Source: DATAEE01 sp963725145
GTDB taxonomy: Bacteria > Acidobacteriota > Vicinamibacteria > Vicinamibacterales > 2-12-FULL-66-21
Assembly (NCBI GenBank): GCA_963725145.1
Contig: CAVRXL010000003.1
Location: forward strand, 496,001-560,000
Length of the DNA: 64,000 nucleotides
Reading direction: 5' to 3'
The notes below the pieces were generated by a model that saw only the letters and a list, made by a program, of their open reading frames with translations, searched no databases and was not told the origin of the DNA. The number at the start of each line of letters is the position of its first letter. Positions within the stretch are counted from its first letter, which is position 1. The translations under genes were made by a program, and so were the position numbers. Below are positions 9,808 to 18,267 of the stretch, piece after piece.

Positions 9808-12374
9808 ATACGCTGGATGACTGGCCGCGGGTAAAGCGGGTGCTCGAGGGAGCGCTCGCGCGCGAGGGCGCCGACCGCCAGGCGTACCTTGCGGAAGCGT
9901 GCGGGACGGACCGAGCGCTGCGGGAGCGGATCGACAGGCTGCTGGATGCGGCGGACCGCGTCGGCGCGTTCCTGGAGACCCCGGCGGCGGTGATTCTCGA
10001 ACCGCCCGTACGTGAAGACCTGAGCGGTCGCGTCGTGGGCCCCTATCAGCTGGTGTCGCTGCTGGGCGCGGGCGGCATGGGCGAGGTCTATCTCGCCCAC
10101 GACACAAAGCTCGATCGGCCGGTGGCGCTCAAGTTCCTATCGCCCGAGCTCGCCGCTGACCGCAACCGGCTGCGACGGTTCGATCAGGAAGCGCGCGCCG
10201 CGTCGAGCCTCAACCACCCGCACATCGTCGTCGTGCACGATTTCGGCGAGCTGGATGGCCGTCCGTACATCGTGACCGAGTTCATCGAGGGTGAGACGTT
10301 GCGGCACCGCCTGCAGCGGGGGCAGCTGCCGATGAGCGACGTCGTGGACATCGGTATCCAGATCGCAGGTGCGCTCGCTGCCGCGCATGCCCGCGGCCTC
10401 GTGCACCGTGACATCAAGCCAGAGAACGTCATGGTACGTCCCGACGGTTATGCGAAGCTCCTCGACTTCGGGCTCGCAAAGCCCTCGACCGCGACCCAAT
10501 CGGCCGACGAAGTCGACGCGGAACTGCGCACGCAAACGGGGATGGTGATAGGCACCCCGCGGTACATGTCCCCGGAGCAGGCGCGCGGCCTCGACCTGGA
10601 CGCACGCAGCGATGTCTGGAGCCTTGGCGTCGTGCTGTACGAGATGGCCACCGGCCGGCTTCCCTTCGCGGCAGATGGCGCCTTGGTGGCGCTCGATGGC
10701 GGGCGCGCCAATCAGGATCTTCACCCAGAGCTTCTCAGGATCGTCTGCAAAGCCCTCCAGTCGGTTCGCGATCTTCGCTACCAGAGCGGTGCCGAGCTCT
10801 GCGCGGACCTCAAGCAGGTGCAAGGCGATGCGATCGCTCAAGCGCGTGCCGGACGCCGTCTCGCATCGTTCGCGCCCAGAAACCTGGCGCTGGCCGCAAT
10901 CGTGGCGGCGGCGGGAGTGCTCGTGAGCTGGCCGTTCATGCGCAACCGCGTGACGGTCCCTGCTGGAGTCCAGAAGGCCGTGGCGGTGCTGCCGTTCGAC
11001 AACGTCAACGGCGACGCCGGTATCGACTACCTGCGCCTGGCGCTCGCCGACGAGGTCGCGACCGCCCTCAGCTGGACACCGTCACTCGCGGTTCGTCCCA
11101 TGGCGGCGTCGCGGACATTCGTCGGCGGCGGGGTGAGTCCGCAACAAGCGGGCCGCCAGTTGCGCGTCGGCGGCGTCGTGACCGGGCATTTCTCGATGCA
11201 CCAGTCGGAGCTGCGCGTCACGGTGGAAGCGGTTGACGTCGACGGCAACCGCCTGCTCTGGCGCGACACCATCGCGGCTCCCGGCGATGATTCGATTGCG
11301 CTCCGCGATCGTCTGACTTCGCGGATCCGCGATGGACTGCTGCCCGCGTTGGGGACCGGGGCACCCACTGCCACACATGCGCGGCCCCGGAACGCCGAAG
11401 CGTACGCCGTCTACCTCAAGAGTCTCGCGAACTCGAGCGATCCCAGGCCAAACCGTGAGGCGATCGGGATGCTCCAGAAGGTGAGCTCGATCGATCCGGA
11501 CTACGCGGACGCGTGGGCGTCGCTCGCATCACGCTACTACCACGACGGACATTACGGCGGCGGCGGGATTCAGGCGCTGCGGCGTTCGGAGGCAGCGACC
11601 CGGCAGGCGTTGACGCTGGATCCGAATCACGTCCCGGCTACCGTCCAGTTGTTCGGTCTACAGGTCGAGGCGGGGCGTCTCCAGGACGGGTACGACAGCG
11701 CCATGAAGCTCGTGGCGCAGCGCCCCGAGAGCGGAGAAGCTCACTATGCGTTGAGTTACGTCCTCCGGTATGGCGGGATGCTCGAAGAATCGGCGCACGA
11801 ATGCGAGCAGGCTGTCTCGCGGGACCCGACTAATACGTTGTTCCGCTCCTGCGTACAGCCGTTGATGCTGCTCGGTCAGTACGATCGCGCGCTTGATTTC
11901 GTTCGCCTGGATACCGGCTCCGAATGGGCGAAGGTGCTCACGCGGGTGGTCTACCAACGGATGGGCAGGCGCGATGACGCGCGCGAGCAGCACGATCAGG
12001 TGGCTCCGGAGTACCTCCGCGGAATGGCGCCTGAAATCGTCCACGGGTTGCTCGGTCGCTGTCTCTCAGGCGCTGCCCCGGACAATCAGGGACGCCTGAG
12101 CGATGAGGATGTGAAGACGTTTCTTACCGTGCGGGAGGATCCTGAGCCGCTCTATTTCTGGGCGGGCGATCTCGCGTACTGCGGTTACACGCCTGCGGCC
12201 GTCCAGCTGCTGCGCGAATCAATCCGGCGGAATTACTGCGCCGTTTCAGCGATTCAGACCGACCCCATGTTCGCCTCGATTCGCAATAGCGCCGAATACG
12301 GCGAGCTCCTTGACGCAGCGCGTGCGTGCCGCAGTCGATTCCGCGAGCATGTCGAGCGGCAGAAGAGACCGTAA
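9804..12374 (+). CDS. Ser/Thr kinase with TolB-like and TPR domains
   Basis: An 856-residue protein. Residues 1-75 are a helical leader typical of kinases paired with ECF-like sigma factors. The kinase domain has GAGGMGEVY at about 88-96, Lys110, HRDIKPEN at 201-208, DFG at 221-223 and GTPRYMSPEQ. A membrane segment lies at about 360-380. The external part begins with KAVAVLPFDNVNGDAG, a TolB-N/FlgO-like fold seen in many kinases of this phylum, and ends in TPR-like helices. The gene starts inside the stop codon of the sigma factor, so the kinase probably signals to it. The sensed signal is unknown. Confidence 0.92.
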   Translation: MNTLDDWPRVKRVLEGALAREGADRQAYLAEACGTDRALRERIDRLLDAADRVGAFLETPAAVILEPPVREDLSGRVVGPYQLVSLLGAGGMGEVYLAHDTKLDRPVALKFLSPELAADRNRLRRFDQEARAASSLNHPHIVVVHDFGELDGRPYIVTEFIEGETLRHRLQRGQLPMSDVVDIGIQIAGALAAAHARGLVHRDIKPENVMVRPDGYAKLLDFGLAKPSTATQSADEVDAELRTQTGMVIGTPRYMSPEQARGLDLDARSDVWSLGVVLYEMATGRLPFAADGALVALDGGRANQDLHPELLRIVCKALQSVRDLRYQSGAELCADLKQVQGDAIAQARAGRRLASFAPRNLALAAIVAAAGVLVSWPFMRNRVTVPAGVQKAVAVLPFDNVNGDAGIDYLRLALADEVATALSWTPSLAVRPMAASRTFVGGGVSPQQAGRQLRVGGVVTGHFSMHQSELRVTVEAVDVDGNRLLWRDTIAAPGDDSIALRDRLTSRIRDGLLPALGTGAPTATHARPRNAEAYAVYLKSLANSSDPRPNREAIGMLQKVSSIDPDYADAWASLASRYYHDGHYGGGGIQALRRSEAATRQALTLDPNHVPATVQLFGLQVEAGRLQDGYDSAMKLVAQRPESGEAHYALSYVLRYGGMLEESAHECEQAVSRDPTNTLFRSCVQPLMLLGQYDRALDFVRLDTGSEWAKVLTRVVYQRMGRRDDAREQHDQVAPEYLRGMAPEIVHGLLGRCLSGAAPDNQGRLSDEDVKTFLTVREDPEPLYFWAGDLAYCGYTPAAVQLLRESIRRNYCAVSAIQTDPMFASIRNSAEYGELLDAARACRSRFREHVERQKRP

Positions 12375-12414
12375 CGGTTGCGGATCTTGCTGACGACGAG
12401 TAGGCTGCTGGACC

Positions 12415-13158
12415 ATGACACTGCGATCCGGCAACCCGGCGCTGACGGCCGACACGTTCGCGAAGTATCGGGCGGTTCCCGGTGCGGAGCAGATGACGCT
12501 CGGGGGAACGGTCAACAAGACGGCCCTTTCACTCGGCATCCTGCTGGTCGCTGCCAGTTACGTCTGGAACCGCGGCGCGACTGATCCGAGCCTTGGGGCG
12601 TGGATCATGGTTTCAGTCGTGGCAGGGCTCGTCGTCGCCCTGGTCACGATCTTCAAGCAGGCGTGGGCCCCGTATACGACACCGATCTACGCGGCTCTGG
12701 AAGGCGTCGCGCTCGGCGGGATCTCGGTCGTGTTCGAGGCCAGGTATCCCGGGATCGTCAGCCAGGCGGTGTTCCTCACCTTCGGGACGCTCGGCGCGTT
12801 GCTCCTGGCGTATCGGTCTGGCGTCATCAGGGCCACGGAGAATTTCAAGCTCGGCGTGGTGGCTGCGACAGGCGGGATTGCACTGCTCTATCTTCTGAGC
12901 TTCGTTCTCGGTTTCTTTGGCGTAAGCGTGCCGTTGATTCACTCCAGCGGAACGTTCGGCATCCTGTTCAGTGTGTTCGTGGTGGTGATCGCGGCCCTCA
13001 ATCTCGTCCTGGACTTCGACTTCATCGAACAGGGAGTGGCGCGCGGCGCGCCAAAGCACATGGAGTGGTACGGTGCGTTCGGGCTGCTCGTGACCCTCAT
13101 CTGGCTGTACCTGGAAATTCTGCACCTGCTGTCCAAGCTGCAGTCTCGACAGCGCTGA
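12415..13158 (+). CDS. Bax inhibitor-1/YccA family membrane protein
   Basis: A 247-residue protein with a polar N-terminus (about 35 residues) and seven membrane segments. The motif ALNLVLDFDFIEQG in the sixth/seventh segment region and the overall length match the bacterial Bax-inhibitor-1-like YccA group. YccA in E. coli modulates FtsH. Calcium-leak activity is described for BsYetJ. Neither is shown here. The gene is monocistronic and ends before a strong bidirectional hairpin. Confidence 0.85.
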   Translation: MTLRSGNPALTADTFAKYRAVPGAEQMTLGGTVNKTALSLGILLVAASYVWNRGATDPSLGAWIMVSVVAGLVVALVTIFKQAWAPYTTPIYAALEGVALGGISVVFEARYPGIVSQAVFLTFGTLGALLLAYRSGVIRATENFKLGVVAATGGIALLYLLSFVLGFFGVSVPLIHSSGTFGILFSVFVVVIAALNLVLDFDFIEQGVARGAPKHMEWYGAFGLLVTLIWLYLEILHLLSKLQSRQR

Positions 13159-13184
13159 CAGCAACCCCGCTGCGGCTGGATTAT

Positions 13185-13216
13185 GGAGCCATTCTCGCTG
13201 ACGCGAGAATGGCTCC
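13185..13216. terminator. Bidirectional terminator
   Basis: A perfect 13-base stem GGAGCCATTCTCG/CGAGAATGGCTCC with a short loop. It lies between the convergent YccA-like gene and the TIG-domain lipoprotein gene, so it can end both transcripts. Confidence 0.75.
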
Positions 13217-13225
13217 TCCTTGTCG

Positions 13226-13626
13226 TCACTGCGTCACGGAGAACTGGACTTCGTTCGATTCCACGCCGTTCGCGTCGTGCACCGTGATGTCCCACACGCC
13301 CGCTCTGTCCAGCATCACCGTCACCGTGAACGTCGTCGCGGACTGCACATTGATCGCGCTGCCGCTGTACGTCGTCCACACGCCGGTGGGCGCGTCGAGC
13401 AGAACGGTGAGCCCGGCGGCGAAGCGTTCGCCGGTCACGGTTATTGTTTGCGCGGTGCCGTTCGCAGTCGGCGTCGCTGGTGACAGCGAGATGATGCGCG
13501 GCGCGTTGGGATTGCCGGGGTTGTTCTGGGCGAAGTCGGGTTGTCGTCGCTCGAGCACGCAGATGCCGCGCCAAGCCCAACAACGAGCGCACTCGCCGCA
13601 AGCAACCTCGTCAGCGAAAGTGTCAT
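13226..13626 (-). CDS. Lipoprotein with IPT/TIG domain, frameshifted
   Basis: From ATG 13626 a signal peptide and lipobox (GLGAASAC, then SSDDNPTSP) read in one frame. The mature domain NNPGNPNAPRIISLSPATP to VQFSVTQ reads in another. A single-base change near 13530 joins them into about 133 residues. The domain, with repeated Thr-Val strands, GERFAAGLTVLLD and the ending VWDITVHDANGVESNEVQFSV, is an Ig-like IPT/TIG fold. It is probably a small outer-membrane or periplasmic lipoprotein of unknown role. Confidence 0.7.
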
Positions 13627-13808
13627 ATCTACTCCTGTCTACTCCTTACCGCCGCAGAGGCGGTTCTTGCCGAGGCAGTGCAAGACGCCTACCAGAGAAC
13701 CCAACTCGGCTGCGGAGTGCAAGGCGGAGGGCGGGTAGAATCAGCAGGTTCAAAGCGATTGCGAGCCGATTCTGGTGGCGGCGATTGCCGTCCTACTGAG
13801 GAAACGCC

Positions 13809-14375
13809 GTGCCTAACACCACCAGGGTCGAATGGATTGCGAAGTACGCAGCCATCATCAGCGCGCTCGTCGCCGCGACGGTCGGCATCGGCCAATACAG
13901 GCGAGGCGTGTCGCAGAGCATGAGAGAGCTCGAATGGAAGCAGGCCGAGATGGCGCGAACCCTGGTCAACGCCATGATGGCCGATGACAGTTGGCAGGCG
14001 ATGACGATGCTCGACTATGAGGAAGGCCGCACCTACGAGATCGCGCCAGGTACGAAAGCACACATCCTCCCGCGTGATGTGCCTGTGGCCATTGAAGCAG
14101 CCCTACGAGCGAAAGGGTCCCAGCGCACGGAGACACAGCGATTCATCACTGACAGATACGATCGCTTTCTGTTCCGGGTGAGTCAGTTGCAGGCGGCGGT
14201 ACGCTCGGGCTTGGTACGACAGGAGGATGTACGGTTTCCGCTCGAGTGGTACGTCGAGAAACGGATCTGCGGACACAAGAAGCTCCTTCTTGCGTACATG
14301 GCCGAGAACTCCACGATTGAGTCGAGGCAATTCTTCGAGTCTCTCGATGCCTGGCGGCGATGTTCTTCTGACTAA
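13809..14375 (+). CDS. Membrane-anchored protein of unknown function
   Basis: A 188-residue protein starting at GTG after GAGGAAAC. An N-terminal membrane segment (about 10-28, YAAIISALVAATVGIGQY) is followed by a helical, charged cytoplasmic or periplasmic domain rich in Arg and Glu. There are no recognisable catalytic motifs. I do not recognise the family. Short single-segment proteins of this kind often belong to accessory regions. Codon use looks less GC-biased than in the neighbours, which hints at transfer, but I did not compute it. Confidence 0.55.
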   Translation: MPNTTRVEWIAKYAAIISALVAATVGIGQYRRGVSQSMRELEWKQAEMARTLVNAMMADDSWQAMTMLDYEEGRTYEIAPGTKAHILPRDVPVAIEAALRAKGSQRTETQRFITDRYDRFLFRVSQLQAAVRSGLVRQEDVRFPLEWYVEKRICGHKKLLLAYMAENSTIESRQFFESLDAWRRCSSD

Positions 14376-14394
14376 ACAGTCTCGCCGAGGAGAC

Positions 14395-15910
14395 TCATTC
14401 CCTGGCGCCATTCTTCCGCAACGTCGCCTGGACCTCCGGGTTCCCCTCGGCCAGTGCGATGAGCGACATGGGCTCACCGTGCCTCGGCGCATTGATGTCC
14501 GCTCCAGCTGCGACAAGTCGATCGATGACTGCGGAGTAGTCGCCACCGCGCGCTCTGCGATGGACCGATCCGAACGCCGCCCAACCGAGCGGCGTGCCGA
14601 GGTGGACCGGGTCGCGGCTTTCGAGCGGCACGCGCCCGCGCTGGAGGATCGCTTCAACCAGCTCGACGTCCCCCATCCAGCTTGCGGCGTGAAGCGCCGT
14701 GCCCCCATCGACACCGCCGGCGGTTTCGTCGAAACCGAGGCGGAGCATGAGATGCGCAGCCTCGCGACGGCCATCGAAAATCGCGTGCGCCAGACGTGAG
14801 TGATCGGCAGGTGTGAGCGAGGTCAGCATCGACGGATCCCGGTCGATGAACGCCCGCGCGCCTGCTTCGTCGCCGGCCAGCACCGTGTTGATGAAGCGCA
14901 CGTGCGCCGGGCTGCGGTTCACGAGCAGATCGTAGACATCGCGATGCCCGAACTTCAGGGCCACGTCGTGCGGTGACAGGCCGAAGCCGAGCGTCCAGCA
15001 GTAGATGTGGAGCGGCGGCACCGGCGCGTAGCCGGGCTCGTTGACGCGAGCGGCGATCGCCTGCGGATCGGCGTCCAGCACGCGCGTCGCCAGGGCCACG
15101 TCGCCAAGGCGAGCCGGCATGAAGATGTCGGCGCTGGCACCGCGCTCGAGCAGCCGACGACAAATCTCCGGCCGTTCCGCGAGCGCGTACTGCGCGGGCG
15201 TGGACTTGTGGTCGATGCAGCGTGCATTCACATCAGCGCCGCGATCCAGCAGCAGGTCGGCGATGGCAACCGTCGCCGCCTCGTGGAGCGGCTGCTGCCC
15301 GTCGCCTCCGCGCGCGTGCACGAGCGCGGGGTCCGCGGCCAGCAGCTGCCGGAGCTCGTCGATCCAGCCCAGTCTTGCAGCCACGTTCGGTGTCAGCTTC
15401 ACGCCGCGCGAGAGGAGAAACCGCGCCGTCTCTTCGGTGGCGTTGTCCAGGACGGTGTACGGTCCGTTCTCCCATTCGCTCTTGAGGTTGAGGTCCGCAC
15501 CGGCGGCGACCAGCACCTCGAGCATCGGCGCGCGTTTCGCGGCGATGTGCGCGGCACGCTGGCCGAACGCGAACATCGGCGCGTTGACATGTTCTTTGAC
15601 ATGCGGCAATCCGAGGAGCCGACTGACTGTGGTGACTTCACCGTGAGACACCGCATCGCGGAACGCCTTGATGTCGCGCTGCCGCAGATGCTCGACGAGC
15701 ATCGGCCACGAGTCGAAGCCGGTTTCGCGCGCGATGGCGAGCTGCGCGTCCGCGAGTTGAAGCGGGCGCGTGGCGCCGGCGTCCGAGCGAACCGCCTTCA
15801 GGCGAGCAAGAGCGGCGGGATCGCCGGCCCTGGCGTCGCGAAGCAGATCTTTAGCGAGTTTGTGCTGTTGTTCGAGGTTGGTGGGAACGCGCGGATGCTT
15901 GATCGGACAT
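14395..15910 (-). CDS. Ankyrin-repeat protein
   Basis: About 500 residues. A short helical N-terminal region (NLEQQHKLAKDLLRDARAGDPAAL) is followed by at least ten ankyrin repeats, for example RLLERGASADIFMPARLGD, KFGHRDVYDLLVN and GGTALHAASWMGDVELVEAIL. This leader plus ankyrins is a frequent Acidobacteriota/Gemmatimonadota protein of unknown target. The best ribosome site (AAGGAGGTCGTCC) precedes ATG 15910, but the ankyrin frame is one base off that ATG (MSDQ...). So either a single-base error lies between 15890 and 15908 or a non-ATG start is used. The ankyrin frame is open further upstream to 16074 without family-like sequence. Confidence 0.8.
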
Positions 15911-16189
15911 GGACGACCTCCTTCAAAACCGCCCGTGTCCGCATCGTGGGCTGAAGAAAGGTCGCGTATGAGGTGCAACCAGCGACGTGACAGGTGGGCG
16001 CTGCCCTTCCCGCGGACTGGAGGCGTCCTGCAGACGCCGACGGGAAGACTAGCGTATGGGCGCCGCCGACGCAATCAACAACAGCACGACGACACCCGCG
16101 TTCTCGCAGTGGTTCACGTTCTGCGGAGGCGTTGAACTAGAGAGCTTCAATAGTGAACGTCTCGACATCGACGCGCACGCGCTCAGCCG

Positions 16190-16594
16190 CTAGGAACCCG
16201 CTAGCAGCTGCTGGAGGATATCGACGAACGTGCCCGTTTCGCTCTTGTTCAAAAACGCCGCAGCGCCTGCCCGAAGCGCCTTATCCCGAAATGAAGGGTC
16301 GTCCTGGGCGGTCACCAGCACGACAGGGATCGCCGGGAATCTCAGATGAATCGCTGTCGCGGCCGAGATGCCGTCCAAACCGCGAAGCCCGACATCCGAG
16401 AGGACAATATCCGGCTGTAGTTGGTGGACACGCTGGATCAATGTCACGCCGTCAGCAACGACATCCACGACCTCGAAGTGATCCCGGAGCAGCAGACCCA
16501 CGTCGTCCTGGCCCACTCGACGCTCTCTCAGGTCCAGGACGTTTTGAGCCGATCGATGACCCTCGAGGAATACCTGCGCTGGGATTCCCTCCAA
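16190..16594 (-). CDS. Receiver-domain response regulator, incomplete N-terminus
   Basis: The region PDIVLSDVGLRGLDGISAAT with the acceptor Asp, PVVLVTAQDD with the Thr, and a Lys in LNKSETG show a receiver domain with no output domain. The first strand is abnormal. The expected hydrophobic strand before the acidic pair is replaced by RVGQDDVGLLLRD. The frame is open to TTG 16594, but GTG 16516 would begin just at that point. A deletion or frame error near 16510-16530 is likely. Single-domain receivers act by protein-protein contact. The partner kinase is not nearby. Confidence 0.65.
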   Translation of the reverse strand: MEGIPAQVFLEGHRSAQNVLDLRERRVGQDDVGLLLRDHFEVVDVVADGVTLIQRVHQLQPDIVLSDVGLRGLDGISAATAIHLRFPAIPVVLVTAQDDPSFRDKALRAGAAAFLNKSETGTFVDILQQLLAGS

Positions 16595-16731
16595 CAGGCG
16601 CCGTCCCTGACGCAGAGCCTGGAGGCCGACGCGATCCTCCGCTATGTCATGGCACGCCGGAACACGAGCCTGCCTGTCGCCGCCATCGCCCGGCAGATTT
16701 GTGGAATCGTAGCGGGCGCGCTGTTCTACAT

Positions 16732-16935
16732 CTAGGTCGTCGTGCGTCGCACGTTCTCGGCCCGAGGGCCCTTCGGTCCCTGGCCGACGTCGAACTCGAC
16801 GCCGTCACCCTCACGCAGATTCTCAAGGCCCTCGCCGTAGACTGCGCTCTGGTGGAAGAAGTATTCCTTCCCTCCGCTGTCCTTGATGAACCCGAACCCC
16901 TTGTCCACTCGCAACGTACGAATCGTTCCCGTCAT
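16732..16935 (-). CDS. Cold-shock domain protein (CspA-like)
   Basis: A 67-residue single OB-fold protein with RNP1 KGFGFI and RNP2-like EYFFHQS, the nucleic-acid-binding motifs of CspA proteins. A Gly-Pro-rich tail GQGPKGPRAENVR is typical. It probably binds single-stranded RNA or DNA as an RNA chaperone. AGGAGGCGAC lies just before the ATG. The insert AVYGEGLENL is slightly longer than in E. coli CspA. Confidence 0.95.
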   Translation of the reverse strand: MTGTIRTLRVDKGFGFIKDSGGKEYFFHQSAVYGEGLENLREGDGVEFDVGQGPKGPRAENVRRTTT

Positions 16936-16967
16936 TGTCGCCTCCTACCTATCAGCATCCCGTCCGC

Positions 16968-17294
16968 CTACAAAAGTGTCCTCATCTGCCAGTCCGACGC
17001 GTCCAGCAAGGCCTGGTAATCCGCTTCTGAAATGGAACGCTTGGAATACCGGCACGCAGTGACGAACATGTTCTTTTCGTCATGCCAGTCGCTCCTGATC
17101 ACTTCGCACTCAAACGACCCGCCCGAGCCGACCACCATGGTCAGCACGTCGCCCGGCTTCGGGACTTTATCGAGTTCGACTTGTTTGAAGAACCTGACGT
17201 CGCTATTCGCGATCGTTTCTGGGCCCTCCTTCCCCTCGCGACCGCGGACGCGCAGGGAAGGAATTCGGAGGCTGATCTCGAGCGTGTGCATCAT
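16968..17294 (-). CDS. Small conserved-looking protein of unknown function
   Basis: A 108-residue soluble protein with two adjacent ATG starts. The N-terminal half is beta-rich (LEISLRIPSLRVRG, KPGDVLTMVVGSGGSFECEVIRSDWHDEKNMFVTACRYS) and the C-terminus is helical (SEADYQALLDASDWQMRTLL). It reads like a genuine small domain but I cannot name the family. It is on the same strand as and 32 bases upstream of the cold-shock gene, so the two may be co-transcribed. Confidence 0.55.
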   Translation of the reverse strand: MMHTLEISLRIPSLRVRGREGKEGPETIANSDVRFFKQVELDKVPKPGDVLTMVVGSGGSFECEVIRSDWHDEKNMFVTACRYSKRSISEADYQALLDASDWQMRTLL

Positions 17295-17446
17295 ATGCTA
17301 CCGAAAACTGCCTGGGTGTTGCGGCGACGAGGCCAGCCGGCATGCCACGCGTCGCTTCGATGAGGGCTGGAGACGAGGACTCGATATACAACCGAATCAG
17401 CGGCAGGACTCAAGACGCAGGTGCCCTAATTCTACCATGCCGCAAG

Positions 17447-17527
17447 CTATTCGTATCTCAACGCCCTCATCGGATCCACTCGTGACGCACGGTGCGCGGG
17501 GATGAAGCTGGCGCCCAGCGCGACCAT
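17447..17527 (-). pseudogene. C-terminal remnant of a FtsX/MacB-type (ADOP) ABC permease
   Basis: The minus strand encodes MVALGASFIPAHRASRVDP then MRALRYE and a stop. This is the invariant C-terminus of acidobacterial duplicated-orphan-permease proteins. No further homology is readable upstream, so only the last membrane helix and tail remain. The rest of 17295-17675 holds nothing else I can identify. Confidence 0.6.
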
Positions 17528-17619
17528 CGGCTCGGGGGTAACACGCGGCCTCGCCGTACTGGACGATTTCCGCAACTGGCTGTGTTGCGCGGACAAATCA
17601 GTCGATCTAGCTTACAACC

Positions 17620-17636
17620 GATTGCATAACGCAATC
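17620..17636. promoter_or_regulatory. Possible operator upstream of the RibD-like gene
   Basis: A perfect inverted repeat GATTGC-ATAAC-GCAATC, 40 bases before the start of the following gene. Size and position fit a dimeric repressor site, but no regulator gene is adjacent. Confidence 0.3.
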
Positions 17637-17675
17637 AGAACCGCGCGGATGTGCCGCGTGAGGAAAGGAAGTGGT

Positions 17676-18206
17676 ATGGCCAGGCTCGTGTTCGGCATGA
17701 ACCAGTCCCTGGACGGCTACGTCGACCATACGGCGTTTGCGCCAAGCCCCACGCTCTTCCGCCACTTCATCGAGGAGGCTCGGGGGCAGGCGGGCAGTGT
17801 CTACGGTCGCCACATGTATGAGGTCATGCGTTACTGGGACGACGATCATCCTGAATGGGATGCACAGGAACACGCCTTCGCGGCGGCGTGGCGGAACCAG
17901 CCGAAATGGGTCGTCTCGCGCTCGTTGAAGTCGGTCGGCCCCAACGCCAGGCTTGTTGAGGATGATCTTGAGGGCGCGATCCGCGAGCTGAAGGCCGAGC
18001 GCGACGGGGAGATCGAAGTTGCTGGCCCGGAGTTGGCGCACAGCCTGACCGAACTTGGCCTGATCGATGAGTATCGAATCTACCTGCACCCCGTCGTGCT
18101 TGGTCACGGCAAGCCATATTTCGCCGGGCCCCGGCCGCCGCTCCGCCTTATGGCTCATGATCGGATTGGCGAGGATGTGATCAGGTTGGCCTACGTTCCT
18201 GCTTAA
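17676..18206 (+). CDS. RibD C-terminal/dihydrofolate reductase-family protein
   Basis: A 176-residue protein with the order of strands and helices of the RibD_C/DHFR-like fold: LVFGMNQSLDGYVDH at the start, VYGRHMYEVMRYWD, WVVSRSLKSVG, EIEVAGPELAHSLTELGLIDEYRIYLHPVVLGHGKPYF. These NADPH-dependent reductase-like proteins are common as free-standing members of unknown substrate. AGGAAAGGAAG precedes ATG 17676, which also begins the conserved domain. The frame is open upstream to 17502, but that part is not family-like. Confidence 0.9.
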   Translation: MARLVFGMNQSLDGYVDHTAFAPSPTLFRHFIEEARGQAGSVYGRHMYEVMRYWDDDHPEWDAQEHAFAAAWRNQPKWVVSRSLKSVGPNARLVEDDLEGAIRELKAERDGEIEVAGPELAHSLTELGLIDEYRIYLHPVVLGHGKPYFAGPRPPLRLMAHDRIGEDVIRLAYVPA

Positions 18207-18267
18207 TCTCGCGACTCGCCGGATGGACATCGCCGCTGAGTCTGGTCTTGGGACGACGTTGTCAATC

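Noticed and set aside
16056..16193. Plus-strand 45-codon frame starting MGAADAINN and ending DIDAHALSR
   Set aside because: No ribosome site, overlaps the end of the receiver gene on the other strand, and no recognisable family. Chance frame is likely.
16421..16735. Plus-strand frame of about 104 codons ending with AARQICGIVAGALFYI-like sequence
   Set aside because: Runs opposite the receiver gene, no ribosome site, composition like an antisense shadow.
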